The position numbers and the translations under genes were made by a program. A stretch of 64,000 nucleotides of DNA, taken from NCBI GenBank assembly GCA_024803745.1, contig JANJXV010000160.1, positions 750,001-814,000 on the forward strand. The letters run 5' to 3'. Below are positions 34,293 to 46,260 of the stretch, piece after piece. Each line of letters opens with the position of its first letter. Position 1 is the first letter of the stretch. This DNA comes from Megascapheus bottae. Taxonomy: Eukaryota; Chordata; Mammalia; Rodentia; Geomyidae. Below the pieces are notes generated by a model. That model searched no databases. It was given only the letters and a program-made list of their open reading frames with translations, and was not told where the DNA came from.

Positions 34293-36080
34293 TGCACACA
34301 CACCTTACACAGAACAATACTAGTAGCCTGCTTTTCAGTGCATTAGCTTGGGGAACGATTGTGCCTGAGGTTATTTTCTAATTGATCAGTAAAGCTTATC
34401 CTTATCACAGTTCTATCTAGTTGATTCTTTTTGAGCTTTCTTTCAGAACTGCAAATCAGTCATTTCAGGACCAGACTAGAGGTACAGCAAAGATTATCCT
34501 GAGGCATGTAATTTGTTTTAATTTCAGTGAATCCTCAAGAAAAATTTCTGAGACACCTTCAGTACATTTTGACAACCCCTATTATTCTCAATGCCACAAA
34601 TCATCAGGAAAATTCTAATATTAATATAGTGTGGAGTTATGAAATATTTGCCCAGAGAATAGTTCATATTAAAATTAATATTTAAAATGGCTTGTTTTCT
34701 ACCAAATGGATTTCATTAATATCCTACTAACATACAAACATACAGGCCTTTTTCCTGTCTTAATTGTTTAGTAACTAGCATTTCTTCTAATCAAGTTAAT
34801 CTTAATCCCTTTAAAGCACAACTTACAGTAATTCCACAACAATGCAGCTAACTAGTAGGCGAGTTTTAGAAAAGATGGAAATAATGGCTCTGTGAGGGTT
34901 TTTTAAATCATTTTTCATGTATTTTAAAGCCTGCAGGATTCCAAAATTTTTATGACCTTAAAATTATCTCACTTTTTAAACATATAATATTAAACTTGAA
35001 ATTGTCTATGAAAGAAGAAAAATATGTAGGAGGCTGCAAAACATAATAGTATCCCAGAATCAGAGAAAATGTGGACTGTCTGAGCTTAACAGAAAGGCCA
35101 TCGCAGTGCTAAGTCTTTTCCTCTTACCTACAGAGACCATGCAGTGAATTTTAAGAGTGCAATCTGATGAAAGAGGAAAAGGAAAGATGCTTAGAGAATA
35201 TAAACTACTCAGAGCATCAGAGTTTCATGGGAAAAGGTACTGTGTTTTAAAATCATATTAATAACACATATGTTCTCTCTAGGTAACACAACATGCATAA
35301 AGCTTACTGAGTGTTGTACATCTAATAATCCATATGCATAACAATTGGCATTGTTCTTTACATGCCTCTACAAAGTGCCGCTCGGGTTCATCTTTCTCTG
35401 TAAGCTTTTTACTACCCCACACCGAGGAAAGCTGCAGGAAAAAATAATAAAATAGCATATAGGATAGTTGTGATGGACAGCAGTACCTTCCCACAGAACT
35501 GGATGTCTGGTCGACCTCGGTGAAATAGATATTGTTACTTCAGGCCAAGGTGTTAAGTAATTTTGCTCTGTGTGTTCTGAGTACTGGGGAATCAAGTCTC
35601 AGTCCCTGATGGCATTGTAAGTTAAGGTGTAACTGATAAATCCAACAAAATCCAGCCGAAAGAATAGGCATTGTTGATCACACATTGCCTGCCAAACAGC
35701 CAACAGGCTTGATCCGTGTTCTGTTATTTAGTCTGTTGAGTTTTGTGGATGAGTGGTTCAAGTGAAGTTTCCAGTGTTGTTTCTCAGTCTTGAGAAACGT
35801 GGATGGTACCATCAGTCTCTTCCTCACTCAGTAGTCAAGGGCACATCTTAGAGACACCATTCTGGTTTCTTTGGCAACAGAACAGCATCAAAACAGGGAA
35901 GCAACCAGCAGGACAGGAAGAGCTCTTTCAAGTTCACATCTAAAAACACCACTCCCAGTCATACATCTGGAAAACAGGCCAAGGAAGACACATTTGAAAG
36001 ATACTCTGCCTCAATGGGAATTTTGAAAATTATGTAAAGGAATAGGACATTTCCCTTTTGTGGGAGGACAAATTAATACA
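34293..36080. other. unique sequence, no gene seen
   Basis: About 1.8 kb without recognised repeats. The AT-rich stretch 34600-34950 is TAAT/ATTA-dense but shows no clear palindrome or exon. Confidence 0.4.
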
Positions 36081-36778
36081 TCATACAAAATCCACTAGCA
36101 TAACAATGTTCATTACAGCACTATTCACCATAGTAAAGATATGGAACCAACCTAGATGTCCCTCAGTCGATGAGTGGATCAACAAGTTGTGGTATTTGTA
36201 CACAATGGAATTCTATGCTGCTGTCAGAAAGAATGACATCGCCTCATTTGTTAGGAAATGGAAAGACTTAGAAAAAATCCTATTAAGTGAAGTAAGCCAG
36301 ACTCAAGGGAACTTAGGCTCAATGGTTTCCCTCATTCGTCATAATCAGTAGAAACCTTGGGCTCTACTAGCAGAGATCTGCAATAGAGCAAAAATCTTGA
36401 TACATAAGGCCATATAGTATGAAGCTAATTGAAAGGACCTCCAGGACATTGAAACAAAAGCCATATAACGAATGATTGTTGTCCTTAATGTACTATGTTG
36501 TCTCTCATCTCCTTTGCTGTCCCTTGGTTATCTCATATTGTTATAGTATCTCAATTTATTATCTGATATATTGAATTTCTTTGTATTTGGTTATTTGAAA
36601 TTTGATAGGGAAGGGGGGAAAACCAAGACGGGTGCGGGGTGTGGGGGGGAGGGTAATGGGTACCAAGACATGTGAAAGGGTATCAATGTATGTGAATTAA
36701 TGCACCTTCTATCTGGCAAATATCATGTAACCCTTTTACCAATTACAATAAAAAATAAATAAATAAATAAAAGAAAAA
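36081..36778 (+). mobile_element. 5'-truncated sense L1 (ORF2 end + 3' UTR)
   Basis: Holds the last about 90 codons of ORF2 with the native stop at 36349-36351, then the full young 3' UTR (G-rich tract at 36608-36653) and an A-rich tail with an (AAAT)-type end at 36755-36778. Confidence 0.9.
36085..36351 (+). pseudogene. L1 ORF2 C-terminal tail, frame open
   Basis: The frame reads through to the native TAG without a stop and matches the very end of L1 ORF2p: the 'MFITALFTI' stretch, then 'WNQP.CPS', 'YTMEF', and the terminal 'SQTQ.N' region. Only the tail of the protein is present. No endonuclease, reverse-transcriptase or cysteine motif is included, so it has no enzymatic function. The first codons of the open frame (36058-36084) are flanking DNA. 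It is a useful in-window reference for the breaks in the 29.6-kb copy. Confidence 0.9.
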
Positions 36779-37016
36779 GCATGTGCACTGTTTTGCTTGC
36801 AGGCATAGAAATTACATTATTCACAAATATTTTCTACATAGTAGGTAGGGTAGCTACACTGGACATGAAAGGGCGTGGACAATTAATATGGATGAAACAG
36901 TCCTGTTTCATTAACTTTCTACCTTATTGTTCATTTATTTCTTCAAATTTTGGGTTTGTCTGAGAGATGAGAGATTCTCTTCTCTCTTTGATTATATCAG
37001 AATAAAAATAGATATT

Positions 37017-37107
37017 GGTCTGGAGGTTTGGCTCAAATACTAGAGCACCAGATGTGCAAGCAAGCTCAGCAAATATGAAGCCATAAGTTCAAACCAAGTA
37101 TTTTCTA
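37017..37107 (+). mobile_element. ID-like SINE monomer, diverged
   Basis: 'ggtttggctcaaatactagagcacc' resembles the A-box side and 'cataagttcaaaccaag' the B-box side of a tRNA-derived ID-like monomer. It is followed by an ATC-rich short run. Confidence 0.5.
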
Positions 37108-37194
37108 AAATCATCATCATCATCAATAAAAATAATAAATAGCATAAGCTGGGGACAAGGCAGAAAAGTTCATGAAATGTTAATTTCTAATTAA

Positions 37195-37315
37195 TCAGCA
37201 AAAAGAAAAAATTCAGAAGTGGAGATGTGCCTCAAGTGGTAGAGCATGAAATAGTTGAAATAGCCAAGTGAGAGCTCAGGGTCCTGAGTTCATGTCCCAG
37301 TGGTGCTTCTCTTAA
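37195..37315 (+). mobile_element. ID-like SINE monomer, diverged
   Basis: 'gtgcctcaagtggtagagcatg' (A-box side) and 'gggtcctgagttcatgtccc' (B-box side) define an ID-like arm. A preceding 'aaattcagaagtgg' matches the linker of the composite SINEs, so this is probably the right half of one. Confidence 0.6.
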
Positions 37316-37319
37316 TCAA

Positions 37320-38227
37320 ATATGAATGCACACATACTGAAAATGTACATGGTATACACTGCCAAATACACAGCTCACTCCCTCCAGCAGCTCCTAAAAC
37401 CTGTTATTAGGTTGCAGGTTTGAAGTTTAGCAACTCCACATCTCTTAGGCACCTTATTTCAACGAGGATTGAACAGAGGGACCAGGAAAAGACTTAATTA
37501 ACTAGGGCAGTATTTCTCGAGATATTTGTTGTTGACATTGCAAAAGGGACAACATATTATATTTGATTTCCCATTTTCAAAGCAGAAGGAAAGGCAATCC
37601 ACAACATAGGAAACATTTCACTTTCCTTCCTATTTTAATCAATCTTCAAAGAAAGACTGGGGTGGGAACACTTAAATCATAACTCTGCGGTTATTGAAAA
37701 CCCCAAGAATGATGAACTTCATGCATATGATGTTGAAATAACACACAATGAATTGTAGGCACTCTGAACGGCAGTGAAATTTACAACTCCTTTCCTCTGT
37801 TCCAAAATAAAAAAAGAATTTCTATCTTCCCAGCAAGTGGTCTCCAAAATAAATGCTGTTCTCACACCCATGAGCAAAGAAATAACTTGGGGCAAGAAAG
37901 CACAGTGTGTTTTCATTTACAAATTATATACATCACATCACTTTACTAACATGCTGCCAAATATAAAAATTGAAATATAAACTGTATGAGATATAAAATG
38001 CAGTATTTTTCCCCACATTGCCTGACATACTGTTCCACATAACTCAAATACTGACTATGATGATGTCTCGTGCATAACTATAAATATCTACCTCCCTAAA
38101 TATCCCTTCCACACAGCTCAAAACAAAAAACTTGAAGACAACTCTTGTTGCTGGCATGCCTCTTTTAGAGAGCCTAAAAGGACAGAAATAAGTTGAGACC
38201 ATAAATGATGCTCTCAATTTGGGTAGG
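37320..38227. other. unique sequence, no gene seen
   Basis: No repeat or coding exon recognised. Confidence 0.4.
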
Positions 38228-38375
38228 TACGATACTAACTGAGTGCTTTCCAGGTGTGAGGCATTGTAATGTCTTGTGTTTAATTTTCCCCAAAACTCCA
38301 TGTGGTAGATCATCTTCCCAGTTAACAGCTAAAGAAACTGAGGACTAATGTACCTTAGAATTGGCTAGTTAGAAA
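38228..38375 (+). mobile_element. MIR-like relic
   Basis: Order of MIR blocks is kept: 'gagtgctttccaggtgtgaggcattg', then 'ccccaaaactccatgtggtag' (aacaaccctatgaggtag), then 'cagttaacagctaaagaaactgagg' (ccattttacagatgaggaaactgagg). Confidence 0.65.
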
Positions 38376-38654
38376 ACAGTAGCAAACTGTGTAAGAATCC
38401 TTTCTTGACTGAATTTATTCTGGGTCCATGGCCCGCCAGAGAGAAGCTTTGGATTCCCAAGGGGATCCTTAGCAACATGGGAAGGAGGGGGAAATTTGGG
38501 TTGTCTGGAGGCACAGGGAGATGTCAGGGTTCCTCTCATCTTTTGGTAGAAGCGAGGGATGCTAATATTCTGACGTGGACAGGACAGTCCAAGAACATAC
38601 CCACAGTGCTGTGGAGGGAGAATCAAGAGGTATCAGAGATGAATGACGAACCAG

Positions 38655-38965
38655 ATATGTTCATCACAGTGCAATTTGTAATAGCTGAGTAGTCCAAGAC
38701 TCAATAAATTACAGTGTATCTATTTATCAGAGCTCTGTGGCTACTAGCATGACGTTTTTTCAAAAGAATAACCATATGAAAAAAATTCACACTTCCTATT
38801 TACATGTGCAAAAGCAATATTCGCCAAAACATTCATATTCACAAGTCCTAAAAGTAATCTGGTTAGCAGGGTTGTTGTGTTAGAAAAGTATTTATATGTT
38901 TATGTATGCACATGGGAAATACTTTGAAAGACATCAGCCAAAGTATTAATTACTATTTGTTGCTG
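38655..38965 (+). mobile_element. old L1 3' relic
   Basis: 'tgttcatcacagtgcaatttgtaatagctg' followed by 'caataaattacagtgtatctatttatcag' and 'atgcacatgggaaatactttgaaag' matches the order at the 3' end of an older L1 class (ORF2 end, 'wktwihptdgmfgyi'-like region). Strongly diverged, no frame. Confidence 0.4.
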
Positions 38966-39492
38966 AAGTATAGTAGAGAGTCCATATAAAATATTTTATG
39001 ACAGAATCATTATAAATAGCCACACATACCACTGTAAGAAGGAAACACTCATAAGTAATATAATCTATTATCTCAAAGTCCTTATGAATTCCGTAAGCCA
39101 AAGATTTGATACCCATCTTTTCAGAATGTGTCACTGGCAGCATTTTATTTCATTTTATTTTCTGACATCAAGTTCTTTAATAATAGAAAAGAAAAGCACC
39201 AGGTGTTTCTCACCAGGTGCCTTTGCAATGGCAGCAGAGTTCACTGGTATATTTTTTTCAGAGCCAAAATAGCACCTACTATTCACATGCCCTATCTTTA
39301 AAGCCTTCATTGTTTCACTATGATTCAAAAGTGAAGTTACTCACTCCCGCCCACACAGCAAGAACAATACAATCACGACACTGAACTGAATAAATGCTTG
39401 AAACTTCATAAATACTAAGTATCTCATCTCAGAATGTCTTATGAGTAGAAATCATTATGATGCTGTCTGCCATATAATTTATCTTTATCTTT

Positions 39493-39540
<48 letters not shown>
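39493..39540 (+). repeat. (ATC)16 microsatellite
   Basis: Sixteen uninterrupted ATC units. In one frame it translates to a His run, which explains the open frame at 39441-39629. It directly precedes an antisense SINE. Confidence 0.95.
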
Positions 39541-39720
39541 GTTTGGGTTTTTGTTCTGGTACTGGTGATGGAACTCCATCACCTGAGCCACACCACCAGT
39601 CCAACATTTTGCTGGTTAATTGGAAATGAAGAATTTTCTGTTTGGACTCGCTTCAAACTGATCCTCCAGGTCTCAGCATAGTGAGCAGGTAGGATTTCAT
39701 ATGTCAGCCACTGGTGTCTT
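39541..39720 (-). mobile_element. composite SINE, antisense, with microsatellite tail
   Basis: The plus strand shows 'ggtactggtgatggaactccatcacctgagccacaccaccagtcc' (complement of the ID-like arm) and 'ctggtaatt..ctccaggtctcagcatagtgagcaggtaggattt' (complement of the B1-like arm). The 3' tail of the SINE, on the minus strand, coincides with the (GAT)16 run, suggesting that the tail gave rise to the microsatellite. Confidence 0.55.
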
Positions 39721-40589
39721 GCTCAGAAGTCTTACTTTATTAGAACACAGTCTAACAAATTACCCTTTATTTTACTGACCAGTACCTCATTGTGACCTGG
39801 AAAAAAAATACAACTAACATGGCAGCAAACCTTCAAAAATACCATGAGATTTATATCGGCCAAAAAAACTGCTAAGAAAAAGTTTATTCCCCAATACAGA
39901 TGAAAAATTTGACCTACAGTAGCAAGAAAAACAACAAAAAAGAAAGAGCTGGACAAACACAAAATGGAGAAAGAAGATAAGAATTGTGATTTCTTTCAAA
40001 ATTGTAATCATTAAATAAAATAAAATTTGCTTATTTTCATCTTCAAGGAATCCAAATGGTTTACATTATATCTAGCATACAGACTATTACTAAATAATAA
40101 CAGTTAACAATATCACAAAGTATAAAGGTTTTCAGAAACATAAAAGTGTTAGAAGGTATTTCAGATACTTCTTTGATTCGAATTAGAGAAGATATGTCTA
40201 ATTATGACATGATATCAAAAGGAATGCTGTATAAACTAAGTAAGCAAAGATATTTGCCAGTAATATTAAAAGTAATTCCTGAATGTTTCTCAAGTATGTG
40301 AAATACTGAGAAAATCAATGCCTAGCATGACAGTGCCACTTGTCAAAACAGTCTGTTAATTATCTTTATCATGCTCTTGGCAAAATAGGATACTGTTGGA
40401 TAAATAACATCTTCACATAATTTAAATCCATGCTATGTTTTATTAATTTAGATCCTCCGTTTACCCCAAGAGGGAGTGGAGATGATTGGCTACATCTTCT
40501 GTTGCAAATATACACAAAGCCTTATTTGCAATGGAACAAAAACACAAATTTAGAATTGGATTGACGAATGTCCAAAACCCAACTCTACT

Positions 40590-40755
40590 ACTTCAGTGCC
40601 TGTCTTTGCACAAATTATATCATACTACTGACCTACCGTGTCTCTATACATTAAAAATAAACAGTGCCAATAATCAGATCCCTCATAGGGCCCGGTAAGA
40701 AAAACAATGAGATGTTATTTGTGAAGTTCTGGCAACACAGTAGGGATTTGATTGC
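40590..40755 (-). mobile_element. MIR-like relic, antisense
   Basis: 'cagtgcctgtctttgcacaaattatatcatactactgacctaccgtgtctc' and 'gatccctcatagggcccggtaagaaaaacaatgag' followed by 'gttctggcaacacagtagg' reproduce the order of the MIR complement (tgggcaagttacttaacctctctg, cctcatagggttgttgtgaggat, gtgcctggcacatagtagg). Confidence 0.5.
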
Positions 40756-40845
40756 TGTGAATTTTTTTTATCTCCTTCCCATTTTTACCTTTCTGTCCTT
40801 GCTTTCATACCTAGATCTTCACAAGGCAAGTTGATCTGGAGGGAA

Positions 40846-40934
40846 AACAGAAAGAAGGAAGAAATAAAGGGGGGGAGAAGGGAAGGAGGAATAGAGGGAA
40901 GGAATGGAGGGAGGGAGAGAAGAAGACAAAGAGG
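40846..40934 (+). repeat. purine-rich (GA) tract
   Basis: About 90 bp with almost only A and G on the plus strand. It directly precedes a sense SINE. Confidence 0.9.
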
Positions 40935-40943
40935 AATTCACCT

Positions 40944-41143
40944 TACCAGAGGCTTACACCTGTAATCCTAGCTACTCAGGAGATTGAGATCTGAAGATGG
41001 AGGTTGGAAGCTAGCATGGGACAGGAAAGTCTGTGAGACTCTTTAACCACCAAAATTCAGACGTGGAGCTGTGGCTCAAGGGGTAGAACTACAAGGAACA
41101 GAGCTAGGTCCCTAAGTTTAAATCCTAGTGCCAGCACCAAAAC
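40944..41143 (+). mobile_element. composite SINE (B1-like + ID-like), sense
   Basis: 'aggcttacacctgtaatcctagctactcaggag' (B1-like), 'gacaggaaagtctgtgagactctttaaccacc' (linker), 'ggagctgtggctcaaggggtagaac' (A-box side) and 'gtttaaatcctagtgcc' (B-box side), with an A-rich end. Same layout as 24906 and 32700. Confidence 0.75.
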
Positions 41144-43186
41144 AAAGAAACTCACCTTAAATTCAAAGAATGTTCTAGGGAAAAGGAACTGTAAACAGCA
41201 ACAGGCTCAAATCCCCTGATTATACAGATTGTGAAACAGACCACATCAGGATCATGCTATAGAAACATGCATGCGCAGGGACCATTTCCTCTTATCCTCC
41301 AGAAATGACTAAAACTAGAGGCCATTGGGAAAAAAAAAACCTTCAACTTCCAGGGCTCAAAGGGCTGATTGTTCCATGGCCACAAAGTTCCCTTTTACCC
41401 AGTTTATACAAGATGTGGTAGGTGGTAAACTAGAAGTTAAAAAATATAAGCAACATTTCTTTTCTGGACTGTCCTATGTCCTTGTGAGAATTGCTTGTTC
41501 ATGCAATTCTCAGAGAACACCCCTTGGGCACAGCACAAGGGCTCCACCTTCAACCTCAGAATGAAGAGGAACTTTTCAAAAATGCTATCTGAATCTTTAA
41601 AAAGCAGATCAGAAATGCAGTCTCTTCTTACAAAACGTGAACCATATAACATTTCACTTTGCAAGCTTTCATCCCAAGAATTTTATTCTCCACTGGTGAA
41701 ATCACACAGGTAAAATTTTAAAATAGGGTTTTAAAAAAACTATTGCATTTCCTTTTAAGTTCTTCATCATTCATGCTGCTGTGTCATTTTCTTTATAGTT
41801 GCAACAGAAGCTGATGAGCTCTTGCATTCTAATTCTCCTAGAGCTTCACTCCAGTGGACTTAGGGTTTTGCAACAAAGAAAAAGGTTAATCTTTGCTCAG
41901 TAGATCTATTCATAAATTATTCTTTATATTCCAATAAATACTTGGCAGTTTGGGGAAGAGAAACTTCAATCATGACAAAAGAAAATAAAATTCAGTGCTA
42001 TTCAGAGCCATTACTTAGACTTTGAAGATTAGTTTTTACCAATCACATTGGTGAGTGATATAGTTTATATTAAAAACCACATAAAATATTGTCTTAATTC
42101 ACAGAGTAAAACTCCCAAATATAGGTTAACTCCTAAAGAAGGTGATATCGTGACATCACAGAATGGAAGGCCATCTTTCTTCTATCATCTACTTATAGAT
42201 GTTGGTATGTGCACCCTGTTTTTTCTTTCTGGCTCTACCACATTCTCAGATGTCTAAGTCTTGATAAAAAGTAGTCACAGATACTCAAAGGAAAGGGACT
42301 ATCTAGCTAAGGAAAGCTAGAAAAAATTATATCCAGAGCTCTTACCTTTCCTTTATTCTGATTACAAACCTGAACTCAGAAATGTAAGTTTGGTGAGTCC
42401 CAAAAATGTTGGAAAGGGTTGATTACCCCCATCGGAGCAAGGATTAAAAGCAAGTCCTATTTTCGTTGTATTTTTTTATTCAGCACCCAAACTTTTCAAT
42501 GTGTCTTGCTCATTTATAATCTCCTATATTTGAAATTTAAAGAGCAGTTGTTAAAAGCTTAGTTCCATGGTAGGTGTTCTTAAAATGTATTCTATCCTCT
42601 ATAATGATGTGGTGGCTTAGTTATTCTATTATGGCGTGTTTATCATTGAGAAAACAGAGTGTAAAGAAATTAAATAAGCCCAGAGTTGAGTCAGTGGACC
42701 AGAAAACCTGAACTCTCAATCCCTCTGCTGTATACCACAACCCTCCCTATAATCCATATGCAAATGAGTACCCAATTCAATTCAACAAATGTTTCAGAGC
42801 AATTTATATTTAGCAAGACATTGTACTTTATGAGAATGAAGCATAGAAATATTAGAGGACTTGCCTGAAATCTCAGAACACTTTCGCAAATGTCCATACT
42901 AGAACTCAAGTACTAAACATTGGGCCTGAAGAGCAAGCAACAAGACAAGTTGAAAGAGAACAAGCTCTGGAAATGAGACACATTGGTCCTCAGAATCCAG
43001 GCCCATCACATCCAATGTATGACATAGGTCTAAAGTGAACCTTACTTATTTTACATCCCCACCAATTAACTAAATTAAATATTAGGTACTGCTCTGCAAT
43101 TTTATAGAACTTTTTACTTTGTTTAACACATTCTAGTCTTCTTCGCTGCAAATGAAGTAGATACTCCTCTTAAAAACAATGTGAAC
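41144..43186. other. unique sequence, no gene seen
   Basis: About 2 kb. The part 42771-42905 resembles an ancient repeat weakly ('attcaattcaacaaatgtttcag..agcaagacattg'). The open frames at 41325-41713 have no recognised family. Confidence 0.4.
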
Positions 43187-43313
43187 ACAGTAGTGGTTCT
43201 TGCCTGTAAAACAAGGTTTTGAAAGGTGAGACGGGAGGATCATGAATTCAAGGGTCACCCTGGAATACATTTTGAAATCCTCTCTAAAAACCACAAAGGA
43301 AAGAAAAAGAAAA
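43187..43313 (+). mobile_element. B1 SINE, sense, diverged
   Basis: 'agtagtggttcttgcctgtaaaac' (ggtggcgcacgcctttaatccc), 'gaattcaagggtcaccctgg' (gagttcgaggccagcctgg) and 'aaatcctctctaaaaaccac' (cctgtctcaaaaa) appear in B1 order. Confidence 0.6.
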
Positions 43314-44039
43314 TATGGTTTCAGAAATATAAAAGCCACATATAGTTTTTCAGATAAAATAAAGGACTCTCAACTAAATTGGAATTTCAGAACCAAATTT
43401 TCAGTTCAAGGATGTCTTGAATATTGCATGTTTATCTAAAATTAAAATTTTACTGGGCAGTTCATATATGTTTGCTAAATATGGCAACCTAAAAATGGCT
43501 GTGCTTGAAATAACTAAGAATTTCTTGGAATATCATTCAAAACAGAACAAAAATTTCTTCCTCCTAGAAATTAAAATATCTTAAGATGTCAATAACAAAA
43601 AAAACCCATAAGGAAAAGAAAGGAAGGACTTTGAAACTAATTTCCCTTGGGATACATAGCCACTGTAATTAGCAGAAGCATTTGGAAATGACCCATATAT
43701 TGCTTAGAAATTTTGATCAATAATACTTCTAATCTTTTGCCCATTCTCCTCAAGATTTAATTTTTGGAATCCTATTTATTCAAAAGATGTTAGACATTGT
43801 CATTTTATTGGTTTATTTTCACCTGTGAACTTTGACCCATAATGGAGACTTTTGTTTTGTATGGTCTGCTCTCCTCCCTTGGCCTACAAAGGAGACCCTT
43901 TGGACTGGACATGGAGATCAGAACAGATGCTCCAGTGCACAATATCCAGACTCGGAGCACAGATTTATTTCCTCCAAGTCAGTTTTGCTCAGTGAAGTTT
44001 CCCCAGACTCTCAACCACTGCCAAGGTTAATGTAGGCCC

Positions 44040-44370
44040 TGACTCTGCCTGCTGATTCATATTAATTAAGACAATCAATGATCTTGTTTCATACAGTGTC
44101 TGTTTTTAATATAACCTATTTGATGAGGCTGTATTAATTTAGGAGAAATATGCACTGGCATTCTGGCATGCACTTTTCCTAATTATCTCACAGCTCTCAT
44201 TCCGCAGTGAAATTAGACTGTGGTTATCACGGTTAATGGAAGCCCATAGCTCTTAGCTAAGTGATCTCCTCCAGTGGAAAGTCATCGTTTCTTGCTCCTG
44301 GCTACATAAACATGATTGTGCTATCTAAGCAATCCCCTGTGGCTGTGGATGTGAATGTTTTAACAAAATA
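44040..44370. promoter_or_regulatory. candidate conserved non-coding element
   Basis: A 330-bp repeat-free block with dense short transcription-factor-like words: 'attaattaag', 'attaattt', 'cctaattatc', 'gaaattag', 'gtggttatcacggttaat', 'gctcttagctaag', 'catgattgtg'. It stands out from neighbours by even composition and the lack of repeats and open frames. Conservation in other mammals would be required to confirm the prediction. Confidence 0.3.
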
Positions 44371-46105
44371 TTCTGCTTTAGAGCTACAGGGTGGCACCTC
44401 ATTTCTATAAGTAGGAGGATAACAAGATTGGAATGGGAGGACTGTGAAAGGAAAAGTTACCCAATAACAGAAGTGAGACAAGGAGAAGCAGTTTTCAAGG
44501 GTGTGCAGGAAATAGGAAGCCTGACCTGGTAGTTATGTGTTCAGATTCAAAAGAAATCCTTTATATGTTCCCTTATGCTTCTCTTGAGTTCTACATCACC
44601 TATCTCGCACTGCCCATTTTTCTTTTAAGAACTCAGTAGAATCTTGGTCCAAATGAGGACTTACTCTTCTGTGTGCCTGTCCACTCTTTTCAATCATTCA
44701 CTTACTAAGTGCCTACATCCCTCACTAGAAAGAAACCAGTCACTTCCTGCATGAAACATGAATCCATGAGGCAGGCAGCTCCACAAGTTAATTTAAGTCA
44801 ATCATTACAAATTGTAAATACACTAAGAATTTTTAATGGATTGATTTGATACAAAATGATCTGGCAAAACAATTTTTGAAAGAGGGACAACATCTGGGCT
44901 GAAACTGTTGTGATTACAAACATTCAGTTATCGGGAGAACCAAGAAAAGAAAATGAGCCCGTGAAGGAATAGTACTCATGAAATCCTGAAGCAGGACCCT
45001 TTCTTATTCTAGAAACCAAGCCAAGGCTAGAGTATGAGGAGTCATGCAGAGAATACAAGAGAGACTGATTATAAGCTTCCACCAAAGGGGCCTTTTGCCT
45101 TCCCATGTTCCTTCTACCAGTGGACCCTGAAAAGGGGTTGACAGCACATCATTCCCCTGGCCTACTGGGCAAATATGTAACTTAAAAGGAAGTAATGACA
45201 CAGTGCTCATCTTGTATTACTGACTATGCCAGTGAGGATGCCTGGATCAAATAGAAATGTTAGAAAGTTGAGCCAACTGTAGTTGCATTTATTTAAATGG
45301 ACTATGAATTCCAGTTTTATCTGTGAAAACAGGAAGCCAGTCCATTTCTGAAAGACTTGTTATTTACAGTAGGCAGTGTTTGGTAAGCTATTTTCACCAA
45401 CAAGACACTGCTTATATATTTCCACTTCTTTAAGGCTTACATTCAGAGTAGATTTATTTGTTTTCATTCTAAAGATAAAAGACTCAGGAACAGATATAGC
45501 AATGAACTAAAATTGGGAGTATTAGTGTTTGAACCCAAGGCAATCAAGTCCAGAATACATATCTTTAATCATGATTACTAGCAGCCAAAATTCATCTTGG
45601 GAAGCTAATCAAACCATTAAGGTGCATCAGTATTTAATGCACTGAGATGGCAGCAAGATATTTGACATGTCAAAGAGTATACTTGCCCTGAATGTGCATT
45701 AGGTAGAAGATATGAAATATATCTTTAATGAATTTCCATATCTCTGCTTTCTTAGTTATAAGAAAAGATTATCTAGTCACACTTCAAATGGTTCCACTGT
45801 TGCTATAGAAACTGCTTTCCTTTAAGTTTTTGAGGTGACTGTCAGCTTGTAAAACACTCAGTGCTAGCAGCAACACAGCACTAATGGATGCCTTTAGGAA
45901 ATTCTAATTTCCCCCAATGTTCTCCATCCTCTAACTTTTTTTCCCCAAATCAACTTACATACGGAACCTAATGAGAATCAGTGTACTTGCTAGGCAAACA
46001 TAGTTGTAAATCAAACTGTGGGTCTCAGGCCAGGGCATAACCCTGGGAAGACCTCCCAAGATCCTTCTGTAAATGACCTATTTCCCCTGAAGTTTCTGGG
46101 TCTCT
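44371..46105. other. unique sequence, no gene seen
   Basis: No repeat or exon recognised in about 1.7 kb. A faint ancient-repeat resemblance at 45460-45560 is not strong enough to call. Confidence 0.4.
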
Positions 46106-46107
46106 GA

Positions 46108-46260
46108 CAAAGGCAATGAAGGAGAAAGAAATAGGAGAAAGAAGAGGAGAAGGAGGAAGGGAGGGAGGAAGAAGAAAAGGAAAAGGAGAGGCTTCAGCGT
46201 GGAGGAGAAGGAGGAGGAGGAGGAGGAAGAGGAAATGAAGAAAAAGAAGAAGAAGAAATT
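46108..46260 (+). repeat. polypurine tract with (GGA)n and (GAA)n runs
   Basis: About 150 bp of nearly pure purine on the plus strand, broken by 'ggcttcagcgtgg' (46190-46202). It contains GGA and GAA triplet runs and gives rise to a Glu/Lys-rich frame on plus and a Leu/Phe/Pro-rich frame on minus, both artefacts. Confidence 0.9.

Noticed and set aside
39441..39629. Open frame with a poly-His run
   Set aside because: Direct translation of the (ATC)16 microsatellite and the antisense SINE next to it.
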